DNA from: a virus
DNA: 64,000 nucleotides
IMG/VR virus record: IMGVR_UViG_3300027762_000009
Location: 1 to 64,000 of that record
Reading direction: 5' to 3' (one strand)
The position numbers were made by a program, and so were the translations under genes. The notes below the pieces were generated by a model. It was not told where the DNA came from and did no database searches. It was given only the letters and a program-made list of their open reading frames with translations. This document shows, piece by piece, positions 50,223 to 61,100 of this stretch; position 1 is the stretch's first letter; every line of letters begins with the position of its first letter.

Positions 50223-53200
50223 ATGTCATTAAATGTGGGTAGTTTATGGGGTAATCTAACATTAAATGTTACTGGTTTCGTTACAGGACTAACACAGGCA
50301 GTTTCCGCCGCCAATACAGCCAGTTCACAAATAACACAAGCCGGCAATAGAATGCAGGGGGCCTTCAAAGGAGGCTCTCTTACTGGTTTAAACCAAATGT
50401 CGACTCAGATGAACCAGGCTGCTCGGGCGGCAAGAACAGCTACAAAACAAGTAAGTAACAGTACTAAAGAAATGGGAGACAATTTTAATACAGCACAAAA
50501 CAAGATACGAGAGAGTTCCCAGAATACACAAAAGGCAGTAGGTGGTCTTACAGGGGCTTTTGGTAAGTTAGGCAGAGAAACGGGTAATATAGTTAGAGGT
50601 ATATTGATTGCACAAACCTTCTACGAAATAACAAATCGTATACAGCAAACAATAAGGGACGTAATAACATTTCAAACCCAAATAGAACAAGCTGAAATAT
50701 CGTTAAAAGCTTTTTTGGGTAGTCAAGCGGCGTCACAAGCTTTTATAGCTAATGTAAAAGATTTTGCCGCTTACACACCTTTCACATTTCAATCAGCTTT
50801 AAGTCAATATCGTAAACTAGCCGCTGTTGGATTTGATCCACGTGAAGTTAATTCTATAATGGAAATAGTAACTGATGCTGGTATAGCTTATGGGTTACAA
50901 GCAGATGAAATAGATAGAGTTATTATTGCTTTAGGGCAAATGCGTAATTCTAGTAAAATATCAGCCCAAGAAATAAGACAGTTAATAAATGCGAATATTC
51001 CTGCAGCTCGAATTTTAAGTGAACAATTGGGTTTAACAGCAGATCAAATACAAAATATAGGTGAGTTAGCTATTCCAGGTGAAAAGGGTGTAGCAGCTCT
51101 TATAAAAGGATTTGCCAGATTTAAGGGGCTTTCTAAAGAAATGGCTAATACCTTACCAGGTATCTTGTCTACGATATCAGATTCCTTTAAATTTATAGGA
51201 GAACAGATATTTAATGCCCCTTATGAGGGATTGAAAAACTTTTTACAACGTATCAGAGATACTATGGAAAAAGTTCGAGCTGCTTTGGATAAAGGTGGTC
51301 TACGAGCGGCTTTCCAAGCTTTAATTCCGCCAGAATTACAAGGACCTATTTTACGTATTATGACAGCTTTTAATATGTTGGGTAAAGCTATAGGAAATAT
51401 AATTAAAGCCATAGGACCTACAGTTATAACATTCTTTACTGGGCTAATTCAAATATTAGGAACAGTATTACCTCCTATTACTTCCTTGATCTTCTGGTTA
51501 AGTGAATTATTCAGAATTATTATGTTAACCGTACCGGGAATACAATACTTAGTAACAGCTATTTTAACTTTATTATTTGTAGAGAAGGTATCGGCGTTGC
51601 TTGCTACATTTTGGGGTGTAATGAGAGGGGCATCGTTGGCGCTGTATGCTGCCAAAGCGGTTAACACCTTAAAAAATGCTATCTTAACTTTAACGGCAGC
51701 GACCAAGAAAAACCCTATAGGAGCTCTTGTCACTATGATGCTAGCTTTAGCATTGACCTCTAATGCAGCACAAAGTGCCATTGGTGGAGTAATGGATAGA
51801 TTAGGCAAACTTATGGGTTTTAAGGGTGTAGATATATTACCTGATGGCGGAATCGATGAACAAACAAAAAAATTACAGGAAGAATTACAGAAACCTTTTG
51901 CCGGATTAAATGAAAATTTAAAAGATATCGGAAAAGGCTTCGGTGATGCGGCTGATAAAGGTAAAAAAGCGGGCAAAAAAATCAAAGATACCTTCTTAGC
52001 CTCTTTTGACGAAGTTTTTCAAGTGCCGGATAATTTAGATAAAGCTGGTGATAGTGCCGAAGATATGGCAGATAAACTTAAGGGTATTTCAGATATTTCT
52101 ATACCAGATGTAAAGTTTAAGCCAGGTGAACTCATAGATACTACAGGAGACATAGATAATTTTAATCCTTTCGAAGACATGTTCCCATTTGGGGCTGAAA
52201 ATAAAGAAGGGTTTAAATTTCCGCCAATCGATTTCGGTACTGCAGTAGCAACAGTTACAGATGCCTTTGCGTTAATTGCCGATAGTATTCTTAAGAGTCT
52301 GGACAGAGTGTCTAAAGAATTACAAAGGCAGGTAAAAGATTGGTTAGATAAACTTAGGGATTTGGGCCAACCATGGAGTATACCAGTAGGCATTCCGTTA
52401 GGACAGGTAGTTACAGATTGGTTAAGGGATACTTGGGAGCGCTTAAAAGATTTAGCGCGAGACTGGACAATAACTATTAGAGTAAGTATTCCAGATTTTG
52501 CACCCGCTTTCCAAACAGTTAGTGATTTTTTTGCAATAACTATGCCCGAAACGTTTATGAATTTTGTTTATTGGTTACAAGAGAATTGGCAACCCGTTCT
52601 GCTCGGTACTTTAGCAGCAACAGCAGCGGTAGTTATAGCAATATTTGGAGGACAAATAGTAGGGGCTATTGGAGCGGCTGTTGGTGTTGTAGCAGAATTC
52701 TTAGCAGGTTTAGGATTATCTGGAACTGCTGTAGCCGCGGCTGCCGGAAGTATTCAAGCGGGTTTGGCAGTAGCATTAGGTGCTATAGGTGTATTTAGTT
52801 TAGGTGCTTGGGGGATCTTCCAACAATTTGGATTAGATGTAGGCAGGGTGTTTGGTGACTTAGGAACTAATATTTTAACTTGGAGTACTAGTACCTGGAG
52901 CACTATTACTACATGGGCAACCAACACCACCACCAGTATTGGAACCTGGGCAACTAATACCGGAAATATTATAAATAATTGGGTTACTAGTGGATGGAAT
53001 TCTGTTACGGCTTTCACAACCAATACAGCAAATAACATAACTAGCTGGATCGGTACTACATCTAGTAATTTTAATACCTGGGCAGTTAATACAGGAACAA
53101 CTGTTAGAAATTGGGCCATGGGTGTATCCAAAGGGATATATCAATGGGCAGTGAATACTAGTACCAATATAGGTAATTGGATAACCACAACAACTAATAA

Positions 53201-53969
53201 TTTTGGTACTTGGAGTAAAAATACAGCGGGTACTTTTAGTAACTGGTTAAACGGAGTAGCAGGGGGAGTTAAAAACTGGGTAAATAGTACAAGTAGTATG
53301 TTTGCCCAATGGTGTAATAATGCAACACAAAATATTAGTGCCTGGGCTAGATCTTCTTGGTCCTCATTTGGCAATTGGATTAGTGGTACTTCTAGTGGTA
53401 TTTATAGATGGGCTAAAAGCACATTAAGTACTATAGGGGATTGGGCACGGAGTGCCTGGGGAGCCATTTCTAATTTAGCCAAAGCAGCTGGAGAAGCTTT
53501 GGGAGGTACATTTAACGGAATTAATAGATCTATTACAAATGCTAGTTCCAGTATTGGTAGTTGGTATGATAGTAATAAATCATGGGCCGTACCAGTTGCG
53601 GCGGGTGTAGCAGCACTGGGTGTTGCAGCGGCAATATATTTTTCAGGAGGTGTAGCAGCTCCAGCACTAGCTCCCTTATTAGCCCTAGAAAGAGGCGGAA
53701 TAGTTGATCGAGAACAATTAGCTCTCGTAGGTGAAGGAAATAAACGAGAGGTTATGATCCCTCTACAAAATCCGACCTATATGAGACCATATGCCCAAGC
53801 TGTCGCGGAAGAACTAAAAGCGTTGCAAGGAAACACCACCACTGGTACGCAGCAACCTGTATATTTACAGATAGGAACATTAATAGGTGATGAGCGTAGT
53901 ATAACCGAACTTGAAAGAAGATTAAATGCGGTAAGACTTAAAGAAAATTTAAGGAGGGGGTTGGTATAG
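50223..53969 (+). CDS. Tape measure protein
   Basis: 1248 residues. An N-terminal tape-measure domain (to about 330; TFQSALSQYRKLAAVGFDPR), hydrophobic segments near 395-450 and 780-870, then a long run of about 11-residue repeats with Trp (about 880-1120, for example TSIGTWATNTGNIINNW). It ends with a coil-like stretch (ELERRLNAVRLKENLRRG). Length sets tail length; by the usual 0.15 nm per residue it implies roughly 185 nm. Confidence 0.93.
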   Translation: MSLNVGSLWGNLTLNVTGFVTGLTQAVSAANTASSQITQAGNRMQGAFKGGSLTGLNQMSTQMNQAARAARTATKQVSNSTKEMGDNFNTAQNKIRESSQNTQKAVGGLTGAFGKLGRETGNIVRGILIAQTFYEITNRIQQTIRDVITFQTQIEQAEISLKAFLGSQAASQAFIANVKDFAAYTPFTFQSALSQYRKLAAVGFDPREVNSIMEIVTDAGIAYGLQADEIDRVIIALGQMRNSSKISAQEIRQLINANIPAARILSEQLGLTADQIQNIGELAIPGEKGVAALIKGFARFKGLSKEMANTLPGILSTISDSFKFIGEQIFNAPYEGLKNFLQRIRDTMEKVRAALDKGGLRAAFQALIPPELQGPILRIMTAFNMLGKAIGNIIKAIGPTVITFFTGLIQILGTVLPPITSLIFWLSELFRIIMLTVPGIQYLVTAILTLLFVEKVSALLATFWGVMRGASLALYAAKAVNTLKNAILTLTAATKKNPIGALVTMMLALALTSNAAQSAIGGVMDRLGKLMGFKGVDILPDGGIDEQTKKLQEELQKPFAGLNENLKDIGKGFGDAADKGKKAGKKIKDTFLASFDEVFQVPDNLDKAGDSAEDMADKLKGISDISIPDVKFKPGELIDTTGDIDNFNPFEDMFPFGAENKEGFKFPPIDFGTAVATVTDAFALIADSILKSLDRVSKELQRQVKDWLDKLRDLGQPWSIPVGIPLGQVVTDWLRDTWERLKDLARDWTITIRVSIPDFAPAFQTVSDFFAITMPETFMNFVYWLQENWQPVLLGTLAATAAVVIAIFGGQIVGAIGAAVGVVAEFLAGLGLSGTAVAAAAGSIQAGLAVALGAIGVFSLGAWGIFQQFGLDVGRVFGDLGTNILTWSTSTWSTITTWATNTTTSIGTWATNTGNIINNWVTSGWNSVTAFTTNTANNITSWIGTTSSNFNTWAVNTGTTVRNWAMGVSKGIYQWAVNTSTNIGNWITTTTNNFGTWSKNTAGTFSNWLNGVAGGVKNWVNSTSSMFAQWCNNATQNISAWARSSWSSFGNWISGTSSGIYRWAKSTLSTIGDWARSAWGAISNLAKAAGEALGGTFNGINRSITNASSSIGSWYDSNKSWAVPVAAGVAALGVAAAIYFSGGVAAPALAPLLALERGGIVDREQLALVGEGNKREVMIPLQNPTYMRPYAQAVAEELKALQGNTTTGTQQPVYLQIGTLIGDERSITELERRLNAVRLKENLRRGLV

Positions 53970-54338
53970 TTGGCTTCAAATTATCCGATAACAATTAATG
54001 GGGTTGTTATCAAAACCCCTTCAACATTTAAAATTAGTCATTATAATCTGACAAAAAGTGGTCGTGTTGCGTCAGGTAAAATGACTATGGAATTAGTAGC
54101 CAAAAAGAAGAAACTTTTCTTAACTTATTCTGCCTTATCTGGGGCAGACCTAAAAAATATATTAGATTTAATCGATGGTACTGAAATGTTTTTTACTGTA
54201 GGTTTTTATGATGTAACTAATCAATACAGAACAATTACAGCTTATGTAGGGGAAATACCAATGCCACTACATAGAAGAACTTCAATAGAGGATAATACAG
54301 TATGGAAGGATATAGATTTTAATTTAATTGAACAATAG
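53970..54338 (+). CDS. Distal tail-region protein, DUF6711-like
   Basis: TTG start directly after the tape measure stop, with GGAGGGGG upstream; 122 residues. YPITINGVVIKTPSTFKISH, then a SGRVASGKMTMELVAKKKKL strand pair, resembles small tail proteins placed after tape measures in Firmicute phages. Likely part of the tail tip. Confidence 0.6.
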   Translation: MASNYPITINGVVIKTPSTFKISHYNLTKSGRVASGKMTMELVAKKKKLFLTYSALSGADLKNILDLIDGTEMFFTVGFYDVTNQYRTITAYVGEIPMPLHRRTSIEDNTVWKDIDFNLIEQ

Positions 54339-54348
54339 GAGGTGACCT

Positions 54349-57300
54349 ATGTTAGATACCAGTTCAGCTTATAGAGAAGCCATTAAAGGAAAAGTACGTA
54401 AGACAATGGGATTTGCATATCTTAACTTCTTGACTGAAATTGATGTACCTTTAGCTACCGTGACGGCTTCTGGTACTAATAAAGAGCAACTCGTAGATGG
54501 GCGTTATAAAGAAACAGCATTGTATTTAGATTCTTTAGAAGCCTTTCCCGAAGTTTGGAAAACTCCTTCTATTGGCTGGGTAGGAGATACTACTTCAGAT
54601 GGAGCAGGAGTATTAAATACAGCAGAGATAATTACGTTAGATTATGGTCAATTGGTAAGAACATCTAATATTTGGCTAGTCGGTAAAGAAACTAATTTTC
54701 CAACAGATTTTGTAATAGAAATTTATGTTGATGAAGCTTGGATTACCTTAACTACTAATACAAATAACACTGATTATTTATATGTATACAAATCCTCATA
54801 TATTATGACTTTTGATAAGGTGCGTATTACTATTAATAAGATTTCAACTCCCGGAGCACACCCATCTTTATATGAAGCAGGAGCTATACTAGGAATTATG
54901 TTGGATGAAGAAGATTTAGAAAGCATTGATATTTTAGAAGAAATCTCTGCTGAAGATGCTAACCCATTTGGATTAGTATCGGCTAATGCATGTAATATTA
55001 GTGTAAAGAATAGAAACGCTCTATTCACACCAATTAATAAAGATGGTATATTTTTTAATTTATTCAAACCACGCATGCGTTTTAAACCTTATCTAGGTGT
55101 TTATCGTAAAATAACCGGATATAATTTATCTCTAGATGACGGTGATTTTACTATGGAATGTTGGGTTAAAACAACACAAGTAGTGACCTCAAAGAGATTA
55201 GGTATTATGGGGCAATTCCATAGTACTTCTTTACGTGCATGGGCTCTTTGTATTGGTAGTACTTTACCTGCCCATGATGGTATGTTAGGTTTTGTTGTGT
55301 GGAATCCCTATATTAGTAAATATGTTTCTTGGTATAATGAAGACACTGTAATTAATGATGGGGTTTGGCATCATATTGCAGTATGCAGAAGTGGTACTAG
55401 TATTAAATTGTTTATTGATGGGATTGATAAAACAATAGTTAAATATCATGATGCTGTGGCACAAGCAGATATAATCTTCTTAAAATCTTTATATGTAGGT
55501 ACTACTACTGAATTATATATAGGAAAACATGGGAATTATTCAACTAGTTCTTTTGCTAAATTTGAAGGTCTTATTGATGAGATACGTATTACAAGAGGAG
55601 TACCTTTATATAGAATTAATTTTACTCCATCTACTGAAGCTTTAATACCTGATGTTAATACCATAGTATTATTACATTTTGAGAATTGGTTTGATAACAG
55701 CTCCTATAAAAGTAATAATATGGCACAAAGATATAATAGTTTGGAGGGTTTACCCGCTATACCATATAATATAACAACTTCTTCTATGTATAAAAAATAT
55801 GGTACATATAGTGGAGACTATACTAGTGGCTTGAATAGAAGTCTAGGATATCCCTTTACAGATGAACTTAAATTAGGTGCCGATGATTTTACTTTTGAAT
55901 GCTGGCATTATAGCACATACACATCAGTTGGAACAAGTTTTTTTCTTTGCTATACTGCTGATAATTCTACTAATAGAAATTTATCATTAGGTTATCAATA
56001 TGGAGGGTTTACAAATATAAATGGAGTTAACACAAATTACTATAGATTAAATGTTACAGTAAATAATCCAGCATATAACCACTTTGTATTTAGTCAAGCA
56101 GGCGATCCTAGGTTTTATCCTGATCAATGGTATCATTTCGCTTTTGTACGTGAAGGAAATAGAGTATACGGTTATATTAATGGTATTAAATCCGTTTCCT
56201 ATGCCGATCTTACAGGATTTGATTTACCAGTAACTAATTATCCTGTATACTTAGGCGCGGCTACTGCAGGGGGAGCCAATTGTCTAAAAGGTTATTTAGA
56301 TAGTGTACAATTAAGTAAAGGTATTGCAAGATATCTAAATTCTTTTTCACCTCCTACTATTGAACCTATACAAGATAATTATTCAGTTTTAACAGTTACT
56401 TTCGAAAATCATGGGTTACATGATCATATAATACCTATTAATTTTAATACTCTATATTCTAGTGATTCTAAGTTTGGAATACAATCCTTGCAATCTACCA
56501 GTACAGGTTACGGAATAATAAACCTAACTGCGGAACGTTATCTAGATCCTGATTTAGATTTAATTGAACTTTATGAAATGTTACCACAAGGAGATTATTG
56601 GACAGAAGATTGGAAAGTACCTTCTACGGGACTAGTTTTTAATATTACAGGATACGACCGTTTAGTTACTTTAGGAGAAACATTATTACCTATGTTAAGA
56701 ATACCTTTAAATACTACGTTAGACAACTTAATAGTTAAAGTATTCAATAAATTAGCTATTCCGAGTAATACTTATGAGACAGATATAATAACACCTCTTA
56801 GTATAGATTATGGTTATTTACCCCAAGGGACATTGAAAAATTTCTTAAAATATATTACACAAACTGGTAATTGTTCAGTATATATGTCTAAAAAGAATAT
56901 ACTTAAAATTAAAGATGATAAAACTGCTGTAACAGGTGTACTTTGGACTGATGATGATATGATTATTGATATGGATAATCCTTTTACCTTTAATAAAATA
57001 TATTCTAAAATACAAGCCAAGTTGTACAATACATCGGTAAGTAGTATAACAGAAGTATTGTCTGCAAATAAAATGAATATTACTGCGGGGTTAAATGCAG
57101 TAGAAAATCTTGCTTTTACTAAAGCTCCTGTTTATTTCGTAAGTAGTATAAGTATATTGGATTCAAAAGATGTGCAGATTATGGGTATGTCCTATGGAAT
57201 GAACAATATATCAATATCTTTATACAATAGTGGAGCAGCAACCACTATCGACATCGTGGTCAAAGGAGTGCTTATTGATTTTATTGATCAGGACGTGGAG

Positions 57301-58098
57301 ATAGCGAATGTTAATACAGATTTTGATAAAGTACTGAAGGTAGATAACAAATTATTTCAAAATAGTGTAGAAATGACATCCCAATTACAAAATATTTTAG
57401 CCATATTGCAGCGTCCTAATAGAGAAGCATTTGGATCCTTCCGTGGAGATCCTAGTTTAGAATTAATGGATAAGGTAGGTTTGGATGATGCTACAGATAA
57501 AATTAAAACATTAGGCCACATCATAAGAAATCAATTAATTTGGGATGGTACTTTAACAGCACAAATGGCCTTTTTAGGACAACCTTATTATCTGGTATAT
57601 ATGTCTTTTGATAAAGACATAATAGATGATATGGGTAATCCAACTACTTATTCTGGGGCCATTGCACAAACAAATGCCTTTTATTATAGTGGTGGAGGTA
57701 GCGCGCATATTACAGACAATTGCCAAGTCTTCATAACTGGTGATTTTACTGTAGGTACAGGTAACTATTGTTTTGATATATGGTTTTATCCTGAAAGTAC
57801 TTTAGGCCATCCACAGGCATTGTTTAAAATAGGTAACTTTTTCTGGCATATTACTACAGGTGGTTATATTTCCTATACAGGGGCAGATCTAAATGTATCC
57901 AGTACAACCCCTATGGTACTAAACAAATGGCAACATCTTGTTTGGGAAAAACAAGATGGTATACTAAGTGCTTATGTTGATGATGTGTTGCACTGGACTC
58001 GATCTACAAATGATTACGTACAGGGTGATTGGATTAAATTAGGTGATGGAGGACATATTTTAGGTTACGTAGATGAACTAAAATTTGAAATTTTATAG
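54349..58098 (+). CDS. Tail tip/baseplate protein with LamG domains
   Basis: 1249 residues. After an N-terminal region with DISS-type beta repeats, LamG (concanavalin-like) domains appear near 250-430 (DGDFTMECWVKTT, GLIDEIRITRG), 500-667 (GADDFTFECWHYS, GYLDSVQLSKGIARY) and 1100-1249 (GNYCFDIWFYPES, GYVDELKF). The stretch between 700 and 1090 looks like a tail-associated hub domain. Likely binds host surface polysaccharide. Confidence 0.75.
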   Translation: MLDTSSAYREAIKGKVRKTMGFAYLNFLTEIDVPLATVTASGTNKEQLVDGRYKETALYLDSLEAFPEVWKTPSIGWVGDTTSDGAGVLNTAEIITLDYGQLVRTSNIWLVGKETNFPTDFVIEIYVDEAWITLTTNTNNTDYLYVYKSSYIMTFDKVRITINKISTPGAHPSLYEAGAILGIMLDEEDLESIDILEEISAEDANPFGLVSANACNISVKNRNALFTPINKDGIFFNLFKPRMRFKPYLGVYRKITGYNLSLDDGDFTMECWVKTTQVVTSKRLGIMGQFHSTSLRAWALCIGSTLPAHDGMLGFVVWNPYISKYVSWYNEDTVINDGVWHHIAVCRSGTSIKLFIDGIDKTIVKYHDAVAQADIIFLKSLYVGTTTELYIGKHGNYSTSSFAKFEGLIDEIRITRGVPLYRINFTPSTEALIPDVNTIVLLHFENWFDNSSYKSNNMAQRYNSLEGLPAIPYNITTSSMYKKYGTYSGDYTSGLNRSLGYPFTDELKLGADDFTFECWHYSTYTSVGTSFFLCYTADNSTNRNLSLGYQYGGFTNINGVNTNYYRLNVTVNNPAYNHFVFSQAGDPRFYPDQWYHFAFVREGNRVYGYINGIKSVSYADLTGFDLPVTNYPVYLGAATAGGANCLKGYLDSVQLSKGIARYLNSFSPPTIEPIQDNYSVLTVTFENHGLHDHIIPINFNTLYSSDSKFGIQSLQSTSTGYGIINLTAERYLDPDLDLIELYEMLPQGDYWTEDWKVPSTGLVFNITGYDRLVTLGETLLPMLRIPLNTTLDNLIVKVFNKLAIPSNTYETDIITPLSIDYGYLPQGTLKNFLKYITQTGNCSVYMSKKNILKIKDDKTAVTGVLWTDDDMIIDMDNPFTFNKIYSKIQAKLYNTSVSSITEVLSANKMNITAGLNAVENLAFTKAPVYFVSSISILDSKDVQIMGMSYGMNNISISLYNSGAATTIDIVVKGVLIDFIDQDVEIANVNTDFDKVLKVDNKLFQNSVEMTSQLQNILAILQRPNREAFGSFRGDPSLELMDKVGLDDATDKIKTLGHIIRNQLIWDGTLTAQMAFLGQPYYLVYMSFDKDIIDDMGNPTTYSGAIAQTNAFYYSGGGSAHITDNCQVFITGDFTVGTGNYCFDIWFYPESTLGHPQALFKIGNFFWHITTGGYISYTGADLNVSSTTPMVLNKWQHLVWEKQDGILSAYVDDVLHWTRSTNDYVQGDWIKLGDGGHILGYVDELKFEIL

Positions 58099-58109
58099 GA
58101 GGTGAAATT

Positions 58110-61100
58110 ATGCCTAACTACAGATATACAGATAATAAGGTGTTTAATGGGGACGCTTCCATGGAATTAGACTGGTGGAATGATATTGGTGATGTTGAGG
58201 TAGTTGATGGAGGAATAAGTGGGAGTAATGGGCGTTTATTTAGAATAGGGCCCAATTCCTCTATGTGGCAAACCTTTGATGATCCTAATTTTACTCCATC
58301 TGATATTCGTGTAAGTGGTTATGTGTATTTAAATAATAATGAACAGGAACTTGTAGAAGCTTTGATTAAATATACTATCTACTACTTAGACGGTACTAAA
58401 GGAAGATATGCTGTACCTTTAAGAATCAATTTAGCAAACACAGTACAGGGTACAATTGAAGGTACTTCAGTAACATTTTATTATTTTGAAGATACCTTAG
58501 CATGTGATGAAGATAAAAAGATAGATTACTTACGTATTGATATAGAAGTTGGTGATATGTCTAATGGAGATGAAATTGATGATCCGTATACAGTGTTATT
58601 ATTACACATGAATGGAGCCCAAGACTCAACAGATTTTATTGATTCTAGTCTATCTGAACATATTTTTACACCAAATGGTGCTGTTAAGATAGATACTTCC
58701 TTTTATCGTTTTGGAGGTGCCAGCGGATCCTTTGGCACTAGTAAAAATATTTCAACTCCTGACAGTGATGCTTTTCATTTAGGAGCAGATGATTTTACTA
58801 TCGAATGTTTTTTATTTCCTACATCACTGGGAGGCTATCAGGGAATAATGAGTCATAGAACATCAGCTTCTAGTAATCATGGATGGGCAGTTGGCTTATA
58901 TAATAGCAAATTATTTTTTAGTTATACTACAGATGGAACAACTAACAAAGAATATACTTTTGATACAGTATTGTTAACCAACCAATGGTACCATTTGGCT
59001 TGGGTGCGTAGAGGCGATACCTTATATGGCTATGTAAACGGATTACAACAATTAACCACAGTAAATATAGGAACAGACACAATTTTTAATTCTTCCGAAG
59101 ATTTTTATGTAGGAAAATTTAATGGAGGAAATCAACCTATTACGGGATATTTAGATGAAATTCGCCTTTCCAAGGGAATAGCAAGATGGGGTGAAGATTT
59201 CATTCCTCCTGTGCGAGAATACAATACTAAGATAACAGACCCCATAACCAATACCAATTATATGTTTCTAGACGACATAGCTGTCAATTTTAATTTAGGA
59301 ACAACTAAGTCTTATGGTAAAAATAGTGAAGCATTAATTATAGATGAATATGGTTTAAATACCAACTATTTGAAGAACTTTAAAAATATGGTACACAATT
59401 CGCAATTTGAAGCATATGATGCAGATACCTTACAGCCATTTTATTGGACTTGTTCTGATGCTCTTGTTAAAACAACAGCAAGCGCAGCTTTCTTTGCAAC
59501 ACGTAGTTTACAAATACCAGCTGGTCAGCACGCTATTTACGATGGCACAGGGGTTATAGACCCACACTGGTACGATTCACAACTCACAAGAGTATCTTTC
59601 TATGCACGTTCTGGAACAGTTCGTGTAGAGTTGTGGGATTATTCAAATCCAGGTACTCCTGTTCGTTTTACTTTAACAGATGAGGCAGGTTATACAGGCT
59701 TGTATAAAGATTATACATTTGCTGATTGGCATGCAGGTACGGGTAATAGTGCTTCGAGAGCTACTGTTAGTTTTAATCCGGGTTCTTCTACAGATGTACG
59801 TATCAAATTTAGTAATGTAGGCGTAGCAATGTCTTATATAGATGGTGTAATACTTGAGCCAGATTTTACTAAAGCTTGGCCTTCTATGTATACTGATGGA
59901 CCTTATAGTTTATCAGCTGCTGGTATAGGAATTTATGTTCAAGATGATGAACCTACTGGATATATCATTAAAAAAGGAACATTATGGCTTAAAACAAGTA
60001 CTAAAAGGTGGTATTTCTGGGACGGCAGTGGCTGGCAAATAACAGCGGGTGGTGGGGGGGAGGGTGTTCCTGGATTATATTCAGGTGAACCTTGCGTTGT
60101 TTCAGAAGTTGTAGATTATTCTGATATGGATACTAGTGTAATAACAACAAATGATTTGGTAGATACTGCAGTAGTTTCTGCAATATCTTTGAATAACTTA
60201 ATAGTTTTACTATTACATTTTAACGGAAATAATTTTACACAATTCTTTACAGATAGTAGTACCTATCCTAAGAACATACAGGGAATCTCTAATCCTTATA
60301 CTATGGGTAATCTAAGCAAATATGGAGCGGGTAGTATTTACTTAGACGGGACGGGAGATTATATTACTACACCGGATCATGCTGATTTTGACTTTGGTGC
60401 AGGAGATTTTACGATAGAGACTTGGATCTATCCTTGGACCAATTTACTTAGTAGTAGGCATTTATATAATCAATATGGGGCTTCTGGCACCTATTGTTGC
60501 TACTGGACTATAGATGAAACTTCTGGAGTATATACTATGCTCTTTCGATTATCTACAAGTGGCGCTAACGCAACATCTTATTCTTGCACTATTCCAGTAT
60601 TATTGCCTAACACTTGGTATCATTTAGCCGTAGTACGTAAAAGCAACTTCTTATATTTCTTTGTAGATGGTAATTTATATGGCTACTCCAATATAGGGGC
60701 GGTTACACTATTTAATTCATCTCAAACAATTGTTATAGGGGCAAATACGGGAGGTACGGAAGCTTTTGGTGGGTGGCTAGATGATTATCGTGTAACTAAA
60801 GGCTTAGCCAGATATTTTCCTAATGCACCTTCTAGTACTGAAGATTTCGAAGATACAGATTATACTCCATGGAGCATTACAGGTGACTGGGATAGAACCA
60901 CGGTAGATAAGTATGCAGGAACCTATTCTTTTGCCAGCACCAACCAGGGACAACATAATACCTCTAGTTCGGCCTATTTTGCCATAACACTAACTACAAC
61001 TAAGTGGATATCATTATGGTATAAAGTAAGTTCAGAAACGGCAGACAAATTATATATCTATTTAGATGGTGTGGTAGTAGTTAACGGTGTTGGAGGAGCA

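Larger units (their letters stand above)
5157..59574. repeat. Dispersed oriented motif (A/C)ACTGGTACG, 17 exact copies
   Basis: Forward copies start at 5157, 10275, 14730, 24361, 27857, 30694, 34171, 46767, 53840 and 59565. Inverted copies (CGTACCAGTG or CGTACCAGTT) start at 5655, 14947, 20544, 28068, 30634, 31794 and 53588. Near-copies: 20725, 37331, 38235 and (inverted) 45172, 49774. The side before the core is usually C/A-rich (ACCC, CACC). Copies occur in different reading frames of genes and in noncoding DNA. The span given encloses the whole set, not one element. Confidence 0.85.

Noticed and set aside
52754-53131. Antisense frames in the tape measure gene (also 51449-51985)
   Set aside because: Shadows of the repetitive coding strand; no ribosome sites and overlapping a clear gene.
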